From positions 1-64,000 of the forward strand of contig NZ_JACTVA010000023.1 of NCBI RefSeq assembly GCF_014490485.1: a stretch of 64,000 nt of DNA, given 5' to 3'. Positions 45,175 through 54,832 of the stretch are shown here, piece after piece. Under the pieces are notes generated by a model. It was not told the origin of the DNA. It saw only the letters and a list, made by a program, of their open reading frames with translations, and ran no database searches. A program made the translations under genes and the position numbers. Positions within the stretch are counted from its first letter, which is position 1. Every line of letters starts with the position of its first letter. This DNA comes from Teichococcus aerophilus. GTDB lineage: Bacteria > Pseudomonadota > Alphaproteobacteria > Acetobacterales > Acetobacteraceae.

Positions 45175-45849
45175 ATGGGTACAGGCTTCAGGATCTTGCC
45201 GCGCCAGCGCGCCGCCAGCGCCGAGTGGGTGGAGCGGTTCCGCCCGCTGCCCGTGGCCAATGTCAGCGACGTCATGGCCCGCATCACCGCCGCCGGCCCG
45301 CGGCTGCGGCCGATGCACCGTGGCGGCGGCATGGTCGGCCCGGCCCTGACGGTCAAGACGCGCCCTGGCGACAACCTGATGATCCATAAAGCGCTGTCCC
45401 TCGCCGGGCCCGGCGATGTCATCGTCGTCGATGGCGGCGGCGACCTGACCAACGCCCTGATCGGCGAGCTGATGGTGGCGCAGATGGTCAAGCGCCGCGT
45501 CGGCGGCATTGTGCTGAACGGCGCCATCCGGGACTGCGCCACGCTACGGGAGCAGGACTTCCCGGTCTATGCCGCCGGCGTCACGCATCGCGGCCCCTAC
45601 AAGGACGGCCCCGGCGAGATCAATGTGCCAATCGCCATCGACGGCATGGTCATCGCGCCCGGCGACCTCATCCTGGGCGATGATGACGGCCTGCTCTGCG
45701 TGCCGTTCGACGAGATGGAAGCGATCCACGCCGCCGCCGCCGCCAAGCACGCGGCGGAGGTGAAGATGATCGCCGATATCGAGGCCGGCACGAACGATAC
45801 CAGCTGGGTCGATGCGGCTCTGCGCCGCCTGGGCTGCGAGGGTCTGTAG
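45175..45849 (+). CDS. RraA-family protein (HMG/CHA aldolase-like)
   Basis: This 224-aa protein of the RraA fold includes class II pyruvate aldolases acting on 4-hydroxy-4-methyl-2-oxoglutarate or 4-carboxy-4-hydroxy-2-oxoadipate, and oxaloacetate decarboxylases. Visible motifs are VANVSDVMARITAAG, VVDGGGDLTNALIGELM (acidic site), GIVLNGAIRDCATLREQDFP (arginine and aspartate for pyruvate and metal) and LILGDDDGLLCVP. AGGAGGAA precedes the ATG. A role at the end of an aromatic or dicarboxylate pathway is plausible, and pobA lies 3 kb away. It is not the RNase E regulator by context. Confidence 0.88.
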   Translation: MGTGFRILPRQRAASAEWVERFRPLPVANVSDVMARITAAGPRLRPMHRGGGMVGPALTVKTRPGDNLMIHKALSLAGPGDVIVVDGGGDLTNALIGELMVAQMVKRRVGGIVLNGAIRDCATLREQDFPVYAAGVTHRGPYKDGPGEINVPIAIDGMVIAPGDLILGDDDGLLCVPFDEMEAIHAAAAAKHAAEVKMIADIEAGTNDTSWVDAALRRLGCEGL

Positions 45850-45875
45850 CCACCGCGCCGATCCAGCCCGCGCCG

Positions 45876-45895
45876 CCGGAGGTCTTGGCCTCCGG
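45876..45895 (+). terminator. Hairpin after the RraA-type gene
   Basis: CCGGAGG, loop TCTTGG, CCTCCGG gives a perfect 7-bp stem 26 bp after the stop codon. It has no T-run. Confidence 0.45.
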
Positions 45896-46020
45896 TGGCC
45901 TATCCCTGCCCGGCCCCGCCGTGCTTCCAGCGTCGGGCAGGGTCCGCGATCCCCGGCGTGCGATTTCCGGTCCCAGCCTGTATCCTGCCTGCGACGTCCT
46001 TCCCCCGAGGCATTGCGAGC

Positions 46021-47049
46021 ATGAGCATGACCACGAAGCGCCTGGGCTTTTTCTCCCGCGTCCTGGACCAGACCGGTCCGGCCGAGCGCTATCGCCTGCT
46101 GACCGAGCAGATCCTGCATGCCGAACGGCTGGGCTTCGATGCCGCCTGGATCGCCCAGCACCATTTCGACTCCGAGGAAGGCGGGCTGCCGGCGCCGCTG
46201 GTCTACCTCGCCTCGCTGGCGGCCCGCACCAGCCGCATCCGCCTCGGCACTGGTATCATCACCCTGAGCCTGGAGAACGCGCTACGGGTGGCCGAGGATA
46301 CCGCCGTGTTGGACCTGCTGAGCGAAGGCCGGCTGGAAATCGGCCTCGGCTCCGGTGGCTCCGCCGCCGCCTATACCGCCTTCGGGCTGGAGAGCAGCGC
46401 GCGCGGCGCCATCTATGGCGAGAAGCTGGACCTGTTGCTGCGCGCCTGGCGTGGCGATCCGCTGGAAGGCGGCGCCCGTCTCTACCCCACCGCGCCCCGG
46501 CTGCATGAGCGCCTGTGGCAGGCCACCTTTTCCGTCGCCGGCGGCATCCGCGCCGGCCAGGCGGGGGATGGGCTAATGCTCTCCCGCACCCAGCCGAAGC
46601 CGGACGGCGCCACGCTGTGGGACGTGCAGAACCCCATCATTGACGCCTATCTGCACGAGTTGCCCTCCGGCGCCACGCCGCGCATCCTCGGCTCCCGCAG
46701 CCTGTTCGTCGCCGATGACCGGCAGGAGGCGCTGCGGCTGACGGAAATCGGCCTGGAACGCGCCGCCGCCCGCGCGCGCAGCATCGGCCAGCACTACCCC
46801 ACCGGCAGCCTGGCCGAGCTCATGGCCATCAACGACATGCATGTCGGCACGCCGGACGAGGTGATCGCCAGCCTCTCCGCCGACACCGCGCTGGCCAGGG
46901 CCACCGATTTGGTGTTCCAGGTGCATTCGGCCGACCCGCCGCACCCCTACATCCTGCGCTCGATCGAGCTGCTGGCCACCCGCGTCGCCCCGGCCCTGGG
47001 CTGGGCGCCCCCGGTGCCCGCACGGTCCCGCGCCGCCGCGACCGCCTGA
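46021..47049 (+). CDS. LLM-class flavin monooxygenase (KPN_01858-like)
   Basis: This 342-aa luciferase-like FMN-dependent monooxygenase has RLGFFSRVLDQTGPAERYRL, AERLGFDAAWIAQHHFDSEE, RIRLGTGIITLSLENALRVA and LLSEGRLEIGLGSGG. Its order with a CMD-domain protein and an alkylhydroperoxidase-domain protein matches a trio I know from Klebsiella and Agrobacterium (families named after KPN_01858, Avi_7170 and Avi_7169), whose pathway is unassigned. Spacing to the next gene is 37 bp. No flavin reductase is adjacent. The substrate is unknown. Confidence 0.88.
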   Translation: MSMTTKRLGFFSRVLDQTGPAERYRLLTEQILHAERLGFDAAWIAQHHFDSEEGGLPAPLVYLASLAARTSRIRLGTGIITLSLENALRVAEDTAVLDLLSEGRLEIGLGSGGSAAAYTAFGLESSARGAIYGEKLDLLLRAWRGDPLEGGARLYPTAPRLHERLWQATFSVAGGIRAGQAGDGLMLSRTQPKPDGATLWDVQNPIIDAYLHELPSGATPRILGSRSLFVADDRQEALRLTEIGLERAAARARSIGQHYPTGSLAELMAINDMHVGTPDEVIASLSADTALARATDLVFQVHSADPPHPYILRSIELLATRVAPALGWAPPVPARSRAAATA

Positions 47050-47086
47050 GCTCTCCCTCACCACGCCCACCACAGGATACCGCCTG

Positions 47087-47698
47087 ATGGCCTCCACGCC
47101 TGACGTCATCGACCTGCTGGCCGGCATCACGCCCGGCTCGGCGCTTGATACCATCCGTGCCGCACGACAGCAGGCACGGGACAATGCCCAGGCCAGCTAC
47201 CTGGCCCTGTTCGAGCCAGTCGATACCGCAGAGGCCTCGTTGCAGGAGCGCTTCGCCGTCGCCTGCTTCGTCGCCGGCCTGCACGCCCAGGCACCGGAGA
47301 CCACCTTCTATCGGGATGGCCTGGCCAAGGTGGCGCGGGACCCGTCCCTCCCCGACGCCATCGATGCTGAAATCACGCGGGGGCAAGCCGAAGGCCCGAC
47401 CGGCCATTTCCCTGCCGGCCCGCTCAGCGCCGAGGACAGCGAGGGTACCGCCTACCGCATCCCGGACGATTCTCGCGCCAGGCTGGGCAACCGCCTGGCC
47501 GCGGCGCTGGAGCATGCCCACATGCTGGTCATCCACCCACGCGATGCCAGCGCCGACGCCTTGCAGGCGCTGCTTTCGGCCGGCTGGTCAGCCACCGGCA
47601 TCGTCACCCTCTCCCAGCTCGTCGCCTTCCTCACCTTCCAGCTCCGCGTCATCCACGGTCTGCGCATCATGGCGAAGACCGCGCCCCACAGCGCTTGA
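47087..47698 (+). CDS. CMD-domain protein (Avi_7170-like)
   Basis: This 203-aa protein is of the carboxymuconolactone decarboxylase-like fold. Its sequence (VIDLLAGITPGSALDTIRAA, LQERFAVACFVAGLH, GWSATGIVTLSQLVAFLTFQ) fits the CMD subgroup found between a flavin monooxygenase and a peroxidase-domain protein. It has no cysteine pair, so it is unlikely to be a peroxidase itself. It may be a structural or binding partner of the next protein. Confidence 0.8.
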   Translation: MASTPDVIDLLAGITPGSALDTIRAARQQARDNAQASYLALFEPVDTAEASLQERFAVACFVAGLHAQAPETTFYRDGLAKVARDPSLPDAIDAEITRGQAEGPTGHFPAGPLSAEDSEGTAYRIPDDSRARLGNRLAAALEHAHMLVIHPRDASADALQALLSAGWSATGIVTLSQLVAFLTFQLRVIHGLRIMAKTAPHSA

Positions 47699-47714
47699 AG
47701 CAGGAGAGACCACG

Positions 47715-48311
47715 ATGACCGACACAATCGTCGTCCAGCACGCCGAGAACCCGCCGCTGGTCTTCACCCAGGCGCAACTGGACTGGCTGCCCTGGCTGGA
47801 ACCCCTCGCCGAGACCGACCTGACCGAGCGCCATTGGGACGGGCTGGTGGACAAGGCGCGCGCCAAATCCCCCTACTTCATGTTGCTGGCCCGCGACCCC
47901 GACATCCTTGGCGCCCGCACCAAGACCGACAAGGACATCTTCTACAACACCAAGGACGGCCTGCCGCGACCGGAGCGGGAGTTAGCCGCGACCGCGGCCT
48001 CCCGCTTCAACGGCTGCATCTACTGCGCCTCCGTCCATGCCCGCTTCACCACGCAATTCTCCAAGCGCGAAGGGGACGTGCAGCGGCTGCTGGATGAAGG
48101 CGTCACCGTCACCATCGATCCGCGCTGGGACGCCATCATCGCCGCCTCCGTCGCCCTGACGAAGACACCAACAGTCTTTGGCGAAGCCGAAATCACCCGC
48201 CTGCGCGAAGCCGGCCTCAGTGAACTGGAAATCTCCGACGTCATCCATGGCGCCGCTTTCTTCAACTGGGCGAACCGCCTGATGCTATCGATTGGCGAAC
48301 CCTCGCTTTGA
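47715..48311 (+). CDS. Alkylhydroperoxidase-domain protein (AhpD-like, Avi_7169-like)
   Basis: This 198-aa AhpD-fold protein has the redox-active C-x-x-C motif CIYC in FNGCIYCASVHARFT, followed by the histidine expected for the proton relay. The C-terminal VIHGAAFFNWANRLMLSIGE is typical for the family. It follows the CMD gene by 16 bp and is the last of the trio; an inverted-repeat element follows within 10 bases. It probably removes peroxide or disulfide by-products of the flavin monooxygenase, inferred from context. Confidence 0.87.
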   Translation: MTDTIVVQHAENPPLVFTQAQLDWLPWLEPLAETDLTERHWDGLVDKARAKSPYFMLLARDPDILGARTKTDKDIFYNTKDGLPRPERELAATAASRFNGCIYCASVHARFTTQFSKREGDVQRLLDEGVTVTIDPRWDAIIAASVALTKTPTVFGEAEITRLREAGLSELEISDVIHGAAFFNWANRLMLSIGEPSL

Positions 48312-48320
48312 GGGCCGGAG

Positions 48321-48566
48321 AAAGGCCGGGGAAGGAATTCCCCGGACCCCTTCTTTTCTTTTTTCGAGTTTTGGTCATGGCTGCTGAATGGATGGTCCCT
48401 GAGAGACGGCAGGGTGCGCAGGAGGTCTAGGACCTCCGGCGACTGACGGTTAAGCCCTCGCGGCTCATTTTTAATATCATCAAGCAGCGTCCGCTCTCAG
48501 TCCTGAGGCGCAACGCCAAACTTGCAGAAAAAAGAAGGGGCCTGGGGAATTCATTCCCCAGCCTTC
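48321..48566. repeat. Inverted-repeat element, copy 6 (full length)
   Basis: Left arm (48321-48362) and right arm (about 48525-48566) are both intact. The interior aligns with copy 3 (23981-24218), including a GGAGGTCTAGGACCTCC palindrome and CGCCAAACTTGCAGAAAAAA. It lies in the 310-bp gap between two convergent genes, each arm next to a gene end; nothing else is seen in the gap. Confidence 0.85.
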
Positions 48567-48621
48567 CCTCTGCCCTGCCCAGCAAAGCGCTCCCCAAACC
48601 TCACCAAACAAACCGCGCAGT

Positions 48622-49929
<1,308 letters not shown>

Positions 49930-49956
49930 TCACCGTTGAATCGAGGGGCTTTCACC

Positions 49957-51597
49957 ATGCGTATTTCCCTGCCCGGGCGTATCTCCCTGCCCGGCCGGCG
50001 CGGCCTGTCGCGGCTCGCTGCCGCTGCCACGCTGGGCGCCGCCATCGGCACCACCCTGGCGGCCGCCCCCGCCGCCGCCCAGGCGCCGGCCCCCAACCAG
50101 ACCCTGCGCGTGGTGCTGATCAACGACCTGACGGCCATCGACCCCGTGCTGTCCCAGGCCGCCTTCGTGCGCAACCATGGCTTCTTCGTCTACGACCAGC
50201 TCTTCGCCTTCGACAGTGAGGGCAAGGCGAAGCCGCAGATGGTGGACAGCTACACCGCCTCCCCGGACGGCCTGCGCTACAGCTTCACGCTGCGCGACGG
50301 CCTGGCCTTCCATGACGGCCAGCCGGTGCGGGCGGCGGATGCGGTGGCCTCCATCAAGCGCTGGGCGCAGCGCGATATCGTCGGCCGCGCCCTGGCCGCC
50401 GCCACGGCCTCGATGGACGTGGTGGACGACAAGACCTTCACCCTCACCCTCTCCCGCCCCTTCGCCCTGGTGCTGGAGGCGCTGGCACGCCCCACCGGCA
50501 GCGCGCTGTTCGTGATGCCGGAGCGCGTGGCCAACACGCCGGCGAACGTCGCCATCACCGACCCGACCGGTTCCGGCCCCTTCACCTTCAGCACCAGCGA
50601 CTGGCGGGCCGGCGACCGCGCCATCTACCGCCGCAACCCCGCCTACCGCCCGCGGGCCGAGGCCCCGGACGGGCTCGCCGGCGGCAAGGTGGTGAAGGTG
50701 GGCACGGTGGAATGGCTGGCGATGCCGGACCCGGCCACCGCCGCCGCCGCGCTGCAGAACGGTGAGATCGACTTCATCGAGCAGCCTACGCCGGATGTGG
50801 TGCCGACGCTGGAGCGCAACCGCCAGGTGCGGACGATGGCGTACAACCCGGTCGGCTTCCAGGTCTGGCTGCGGCTGAACCATACCCAGCCGCCCTTCAA
50901 TGACCCGCGCGCACGGCAGGCGCTGCTGCATATCATCAACCAGCAGGACGTGCTGGACGGGATGGGCGTGCGGCCTTCCGAGCAGATCGCGAACTGCCCG
51001 GCCTTCTTCTTCTGCGGCACGCCGCTGGAAAGCCGCGCCGGTGCCACCGGGCTCGGCGCGCCGAACCTGGACCAGGCGCGGGCCCTGCTGCGCGAGGCCG
51101 GCTATAACGGCGCCAAGGTGGTGTTCCTCAACGCCTCGGACAGCCCGCTGAACAACGCCTCCACCCTGGTGATGGCCGATGCCATGCAGCGCGCCGGGCT
51201 GAACATGGACGTGCCCTCGATGGACTGGGGCACGGTAACCCAGCGCCGCAACCGGCGGGAGGCGCCGGAGGCTGGCGGCTGGAACCTCTTCGTCACCGTG
51301 GCGAACGTGCTGGACGGGCAGAACCCGCTGACCAACCAGTACCTGGCCAGCACGGGCGATGCCGCGCCGGCCGGCTGGCCGAAGGACGAGCAGCTGGAAG
51401 CCCTGCGCCGCGCCTGGTGGGAGGAGAGCGACCCGGCCAAGCGCCAGGTCATCCTGGACCAGGTGCAGGCCCGCGCCTTCCAGGTACTGCCCTATATCCC
51501 GGCCGCGCAGTTCCGTACGCTGTCCGCCTATCGCAGCAATATCGAGGGCCTGCGGCCGACCACCGTGCCGGTGTTCTGGAACGTCGAGAAGAAGTAG
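49957..51597 (+). CDS. Peptide-type ABC substrate-binding protein (SBP family 5), orphan
   Basis: This 546-aa exported binding protein has an unusual leader in which RISLPGR occurs twice in tandem before RRGLSRLAAAATLGAAIG. The mature part has FVRNHGFFVYDQLFAFDSEG, SFTLRDGLAFHDGQPV, DPTGSGPFTFSTSDW and the terminal TVPVFWNVEKK, making it a paralogue of the 29146 and 42055 proteins. The start at 49957 follows GAGGGG. Two hairpins (51606-51628 and 51661-51695) follow. No permease or ATPase is adjacent. It is divergent from pobA, so an aromatic-acid link is possible but unproven. Confidence 0.9.
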   Translation: MRISLPGRISLPGRRGLSRLAAAATLGAAIGTTLAAAPAAAQAPAPNQTLRVVLINDLTAIDPVLSQAAFVRNHGFFVYDQLFAFDSEGKAKPQMVDSYTASPDGLRYSFTLRDGLAFHDGQPVRAADAVASIKRWAQRDIVGRALAAATASMDVVDDKTFTLTLSRPFALVLEALARPTGSALFVMPERVANTPANVAITDPTGSGPFTFSTSDWRAGDRAIYRRNPAYRPRAEAPDGLAGGKVVKVGTVEWLAMPDPATAAAALQNGEIDFIEQPTPDVVPTLERNRQVRTMAYNPVGFQVWLRLNHTQPPFNDPRARQALLHIINQQDVLDGMGVRPSEQIANCPAFFFCGTPLESRAGATGLGAPNLDQARALLREAGYNGAKVVFLNASDSPLNNASTLVMADAMQRAGLNMDVPSMDWGTVTQRRNRREAPEAGGWNLFVTVANVLDGQNPLTNQYLASTGDAAPAGWPKDEQLEALRRAWWEESDPAKRQVILDQVQARAFQVLPYIPAAQFRTLSAYRSNIEGLRPTTVPVFWNVEKK

Positions 51598-51605
51598 CCG
51601 CTGGC

Positions 51606-51628
51606 GGCCTGGGGACGTCCCCCAGGCC
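51606..51628 (+). terminator. Hairpin after the orphan binding-protein gene
   Basis: GGCCTGGGG, loop ACGTC, CCCCAGGCC is a perfect 9-bp stem 8 bases after the stop codon. Confidence 0.6.
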
Positions 51629-51660
51629 TGACTGGCCGGCCGATCGGCCTGGAAATGAGG

Positions 51661-51695
51661 AAGCGCGCCGGAGGCATAGCCCCCGGCGCGCTTTT
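51661..51695 (+). terminator. Intrinsic terminator
   Basis: AAGCGCGCCGG (51661-51671) pairs with CCGGCGCGCTT (51683-51693), with an extra GG/CC pair inside and TTTTC after it. This is the most textbook terminator in the window. It can serve the binding-protein gene (+) and, read backwards, the convergent mhqD-like gene. Confidence 0.8.
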
Positions 51696-51753
51696 CGTCC
51701 CAGAGCACCGCAAGGACTCGCGGCCGTGGCCGCCCGGGCGGTGCCGCGGAGGT

Positions 51754-52377
51754 TCAGGCCAACCCGGCCAGCCAGTTCTTGCTCAGCGCCACATCCATCT
51801 GCGTCAGGCCATGGCCGGCAGGGAGTTCCTTCTGCGTCACCGTGGCACCGCCGGCCCGCAGTTGCTCCGCCAGCAATTGGCTGGAGGCAGGCGGGATGAT
51901 CGGGTCCGCTACGCCGGAGAGCATCAGCACCGGCTTCCCGCCCAAGGCCACCTCCGGGGGCTGCCGCAGCGGCGGCATGGCGCGCAGCAGCACGGCGCCG
52001 GCCAGCGCCTCCGGCCGCAGCAGCAGCAGCGCCGCCGCGATATTGGCGCCGTTGGAGAAGCCGAGCGCCACCGGGGCCGGCAGGCGGTATTGCTGCCGCG
52101 CAGCGGTGATGAAGTCGGCCAGTTCATGGGCCCGGCGGCGCACATCGTCCTCGTCGAACACGCCCTCCGCCATACGGCGGAAGAAGCGCGGCATGCCGTT
52201 CTCCAGCACTTGGCCGCGGGGCGAGAGCAGCGCGGCGCCCGGCGCCACAGCCTGGCCCAGCGGCAGCAGGTCGTTCTCGTCCCCACCGGTGCCGTGCAGC
52301 AGCAGCAGCGGCGGCAGGGCGGCGTCCCGTGCGGGTTCGAAGCGGTGGATGAAGGCCAGGTCTTCGGTCGTCGTCAT
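51754..52377 (-). CDS. mhqD: Alpha/beta hydrolase (phospholipase/carboxylesterase, MhqD-like)
   Basis: This 207-aa serine hydrolase has LLLLHGTGGDENDLLPLG (oxyanion region), the nucleophile elbow GFSNGAN, the aspartate in SGVADPIIPP and the histidine in PAGHGLTQMD. It is the second gene after an MhqO-like ring-cleavage dioxygenase, the same pairing as MhqO/MhqD in Bacillus, which protect against quinones. It probably hydrolyses a ring-cleavage product or an ester. The gap to the upstream gene is 57 bp. The symbol is used by analogy and a general carboxylesterase role is possible. Confidence 0.82.
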   Translation of the reverse strand: MTTTEDLAFIHRFEPARDAALPPLLLLHGTGGDENDLLPLGQAVAPGAALLSPRGQVLENGMPRFFRRMAEGVFDEDDVRRRAHELADFITAARQQYRLPAPVALGFSNGANIAAALLLLRPEALAGAVLLRAMPPLRQPPEVALGGKPVLMLSGVADPIIPPASSQLLAEQLRAGGATVTQKELPAGHGLTQMDVALSKNWLAGLA

Positions 52378-52434
52378 GGGATCTCTCCTTCGCGCCCCGC
52401 CGCCTCGTCGGGCAGCGGGGCCGGGAATGGAAGG

Positions 52435-53358
52435 TCAGGCCAGCTCGGGCAGCGTCGCCTTGATGCTGTCGCGGTGCCGCTCCAGGAAGTCCGGCAGCTT
52501 CAGCGCCTGGCCCAGCGTCTCGGACGGCTCATCCACCGCGAAGCCGGGGATATCGGTCGCGATTTCGAACAGCACGTGGCCCGGCTCCCGGAAGTAGACG
52601 GAGCGGAAGTAGTTCCGGTCCTTCTGCTCCGTGGTTTCGATGCCGTGGTTGGCGGCCAGCTTGCGCACCATCTCGGCCTCCGCCGCATCATCGGCAGCGC
52701 GGAAGGCCAGGTGGTGCACCGAACCGCGCCCCAGCCGCGCCGGCAGGAAGCCACCGACACCCCGCAGGTCGACGATGCCGCCCACCTTGGTGCCGGGCGC
52801 CTGGTAGCGGATGGTACCGTCTTCCCGCGCCGCCTCGGCGAAGCCGAAGATGTCCGAGAGGATGGCGCCGGTAGCCTCCGTCTTGTCCAGCATCAGGCTG
52901 ACGCCGTGAAAGCCGCGCAGGGCGAACTCGGCGGGGATCTCGCCATTATCCCAGGCGGGCTCGGCCTCGACGCCGGGCAGGCCGACCAGGGCCAGGCGCA
53001 TGCCGTCCGGGTCCTTGAAGGTCAGCACGGTCTCGCCGAAGCGCTGCACCCGGTCCACGCCATAAGCGGTCAAGCGCTGCATCCAGTAGCCGATCGCACC
53101 CTGCGGGATGCGGAAGCTCGTCTCCTGCAACTCGCCGGCGCCGGCACGGCCGGGCGCGGCGTTCTCCCAGGGGAAGAAGGTGAGGATGGTGCCCGGGCTG
53201 CCGGCGGCGTCGCCGTAATACAGGTGGTAGGCGCCGGGATCGTCGAAATTGACCGTCTTCTTCACCAGACGCAGCCCGAGGGTGCGGGTGTAGAAGTCGA
53301 GGTTCCGCCGGGCGCTGCCGGCGATGGCGGTCACATGATGGATGCCGTTCTGGGTCAT
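52435..53358 (-). CDS. mhqO: VOC-family ring-cleaving dioxygenase (MhqO-like)
   Basis: This 307-aa protein has two glyoxalase-like (VOC) repeats. The first starts NGIHHVTAIAGSARRNLDFY, with KKTVNFDDPGAYHLYYGD, and the second contains LGRGSVHHLAFRAADDAAEA and FREPGHVLFEIATDIPGFAV. H and E residues in these segments are the expected Fe(II) ligands. It matches YdfO/YkcA/MhqO-type hydroquinone dioxygenases in length and motifs. I start it at 53358, after GGAGACC; a long upstream frame is not family sequence. A perfect palindrome at 53447-53462 lies in its promoter, so an unseen regulator is likely. Confidence 0.87.
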   Translation of the reverse strand: MTQNGIHHVTAIAGSARRNLDFYTRTLGLRLVKKTVNFDDPGAYHLYYGDAAGSPGTILTFFPWENAAPGRAGAGELQETSFRIPQGAIGYWMQRLTAYGVDRVQRFGETVLTFKDPDGMRLALVGLPGVEAEPAWDNGEIPAEFALRGFHGVSLMLDKTEATGAILSDIFGFAEAAREDGTIRYQAPGTKVGGIVDLRGVGGFLPARLGRGSVHHLAFRAADDAAEAEMVRKLAANHGIETTEQKDRNYFRSVYFREPGHVLFEIATDIPGFAVDEPSETLGQALKLPDFLERHRDSIKATLPELA

Positions 53359-53446
53359 GGTCTCGGTCTCCTGTGATGCGCCGGTGGGGCGCTCTTGTCT
53401 GAACACAGCAAATAGGCAAACTGCACACGGAAGATAGCGAAAACCG

Positions 53447-53462
53447 ATTGCATAAATGCAAT
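53447..53462. promoter_or_regulatory. Perfect palindrome upstream of mhqO (ATTGCAT-AA-ATGCAAT)
   Basis: Two perfect 7-bp half-sites flank an AA centre, 89 bp upstream of the dioxygenase start; a further GCATTGCAA lies at 53467-53475. The size and symmetry fit a MarR- or TetR-type dimer site; in Bacillus the corresponding genes are controlled by the MarR-type MhqR. No such regulator gene is in the window. Confidence 0.55.
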
Positions 53463-53723
53463 CGACGCATTGCAAGCAGGTGCGGTGGCCGATAGACCAC
53501 CGCAGTTCCTGCGGAACGGAAGCCAGGACCGGCGCACGCAGCCTACCGCAAAGACGAGATGAACCCGGCTTGGCTTGGAAGAGTATGGCGCTTGCCCGGC
53601 CGTGCTGAACGTCGGTCTGCTCCTGCGCTGCGCCGCAGGACGGCCCTCTCCAACCCATCGCTACCACCGTTCGCTGGATGCAGCGCGCAGGCTCGATACG
53701 CAGAACCCTCCCTTGACGCATCT

Positions 53724-53739
53724 ATTAGAACGTTCCATT
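53724..53739. promoter_or_regulatory. LacI-type operator 1, upstream of the LacI gene
   Basis: ATTAGAACGTTCCATT matches the consensus ATTGGAACGTTCCAAT at 14 of 16 positions and is centred on AACGTT. It lies 29 bp before the regulator's ATG and just downstream of a TTGACG hexamer, in the position for autorepression. Confidence 0.75.
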
Positions 53740-53767
53740 GTCGGCGTCGGAAACCCAGACCTGAACG

Positions 53768-54778
53768 ATGCAACGTGTTAGAATCAAGGATGTCGCGCGC
53801 GAGGCAGGTGTAGCCCTGTCCACGGCCGCGTTGGCGCTGCGGGATGATTCGCGGCTTCGCGAGGAAACCCGCCGTGTGGTGCGCGAGGCCGCCGCCAGGC
53901 TTGGCTATGTGTATGACCGCTCGGCCGCCATGATGCGCTCCGGCAAGTCCCACACCATCGGCCTGCTGGTCTGCGAGATCACCAACCCCTTCTACGCGGA
54001 GCTGACCGCCGGCATCGAGGAAGCGCTCGACGCCGCCGGCTACGTGACGATGCTGGCCAACACAGCAGAATCACCGACGCGGCAGCGCCGCATGCTGGAA
54101 CGCTTCCGGGAACAGCCGGTCGATGGCGTCATCATGATGCCGGCCTCCGGCACGCCCCCGGGCCTCATCGACGAGCTGGAACACTGGGGCCTGCCGCATG
54201 CCACGGTGGTGCGCGGCTTCCGCCGCGGGGCGCATGCGGGCCCGGACAACCGTGCGGGCACGAAGATCGCGACCGAACATCTGCTGCGGCTGGGGCATCG
54301 GCGAATCGCCTTCCTCGGCGGTGCGGCAAAGAACTCCGTCAGCACCGGCAGGCTTGAAGGCTATTCCCGCGCCATGGCCAAGGCGGGGCTGACGCCGCAG
54401 CATCTCTCCTGCCCCACCGAGATCGGCGTCGCCGCCGCGCTGGCGCAGGCGCTGCCGCTCAGTGGCCCGACCGCGCTGGTCTGCTTCAACGATTCCGTCG
54501 CCTTCGGCGCCACGCTGGGCCTGTTGCGCGGCGGCCGCCTGCCGGGCCGCGACGTGGCATTGACGGGCTTCGACGACGTCCGGGAAGCCGCGGTGTGGTA
54601 TCCGCGGCTCACCAGCGTCGGCGTCTCCTTGAAGGCATTGGGGCAGGCGGCGGCGCGGGTGCTGCTGCAACGCATCACCAATCCTGACAGCCCGCCGCAG
54701 CGGGAAATCCTGCGGCCCTCGCTCGTCATCCGTGAATCCTGCGGCGCATCCAGGATGGAGAATATGCGGATCGCGTAA
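53768..54778 (+). CDS. LacI-family transcriptional regulator
   Basis: This 336-aa repressor has the N-terminal LacI helix-turn-helix and hinge (RIKDVAREAGVALSTAALAL at 5-24, then REETRRVVREAAARLGYVY). A periplasmic-binding-like effector domain follows (SHTIGLLVCEITNPFYAELT, GHRRIAFLGGAAKNSVSTGR, GRDVALTGFDDVREAAVWYP). No clear ribosome site precedes the ATG. It is the first gene of the catabolic unit. Four copies of a 16-bp palindrome in this unit's promoters are typical LacI operators, so I infer it controls all these genes and itself. The effector is unknown, probably the transported compound or a derivative. Confidence 0.93.
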   Translation: MQRVRIKDVAREAGVALSTAALALRDDSRLREETRRVVREAAARLGYVYDRSAAMMRSGKSHTIGLLVCEITNPFYAELTAGIEEALDAAGYVTMLANTAESPTRQRRMLERFREQPVDGVIMMPASGTPPGLIDELEHWGLPHATVVRGFRRGAHAGPDNRAGTKIATEHLLRLGHRRIAFLGGAAKNSVSTGRLEGYSRAMAKAGLTPQHLSCPTEIGVAAALAQALPLSGPTALVCFNDSVAFGATLGLLRGGRLPGRDVALTGFDDVREAAVWYPRLTSVGVSLKALGQAAARVLLQRITNPDSPPQREILRPSLVIRESCGASRMENMRIA

Positions 54779-54832
54779 GTCTGCCGTGCCTTGCCTGTCC
54801 AAGAAGAAGTAAAGAATCGGGAGAAACATCCG

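Larger units (their letters stand above)
53359..53767. other. Divergent promoter region between mhqO and lacI-like genes
   Basis: These 409 bases hold no supported gene. They contain the mhqO-side palindrome (53447-53462) and the first LacI-type operator (53724-53739), next to a TTGACG hexamer at 53713-53718 that could be the -35 of the regulator's promoter. Confidence 0.5.

Noticed and set aside
45175-45849. RraA-type gene as the RNase E inhibitor RraA
   Set aside because: The catalytic residues of the aldolase branch are present and the context is catabolic.
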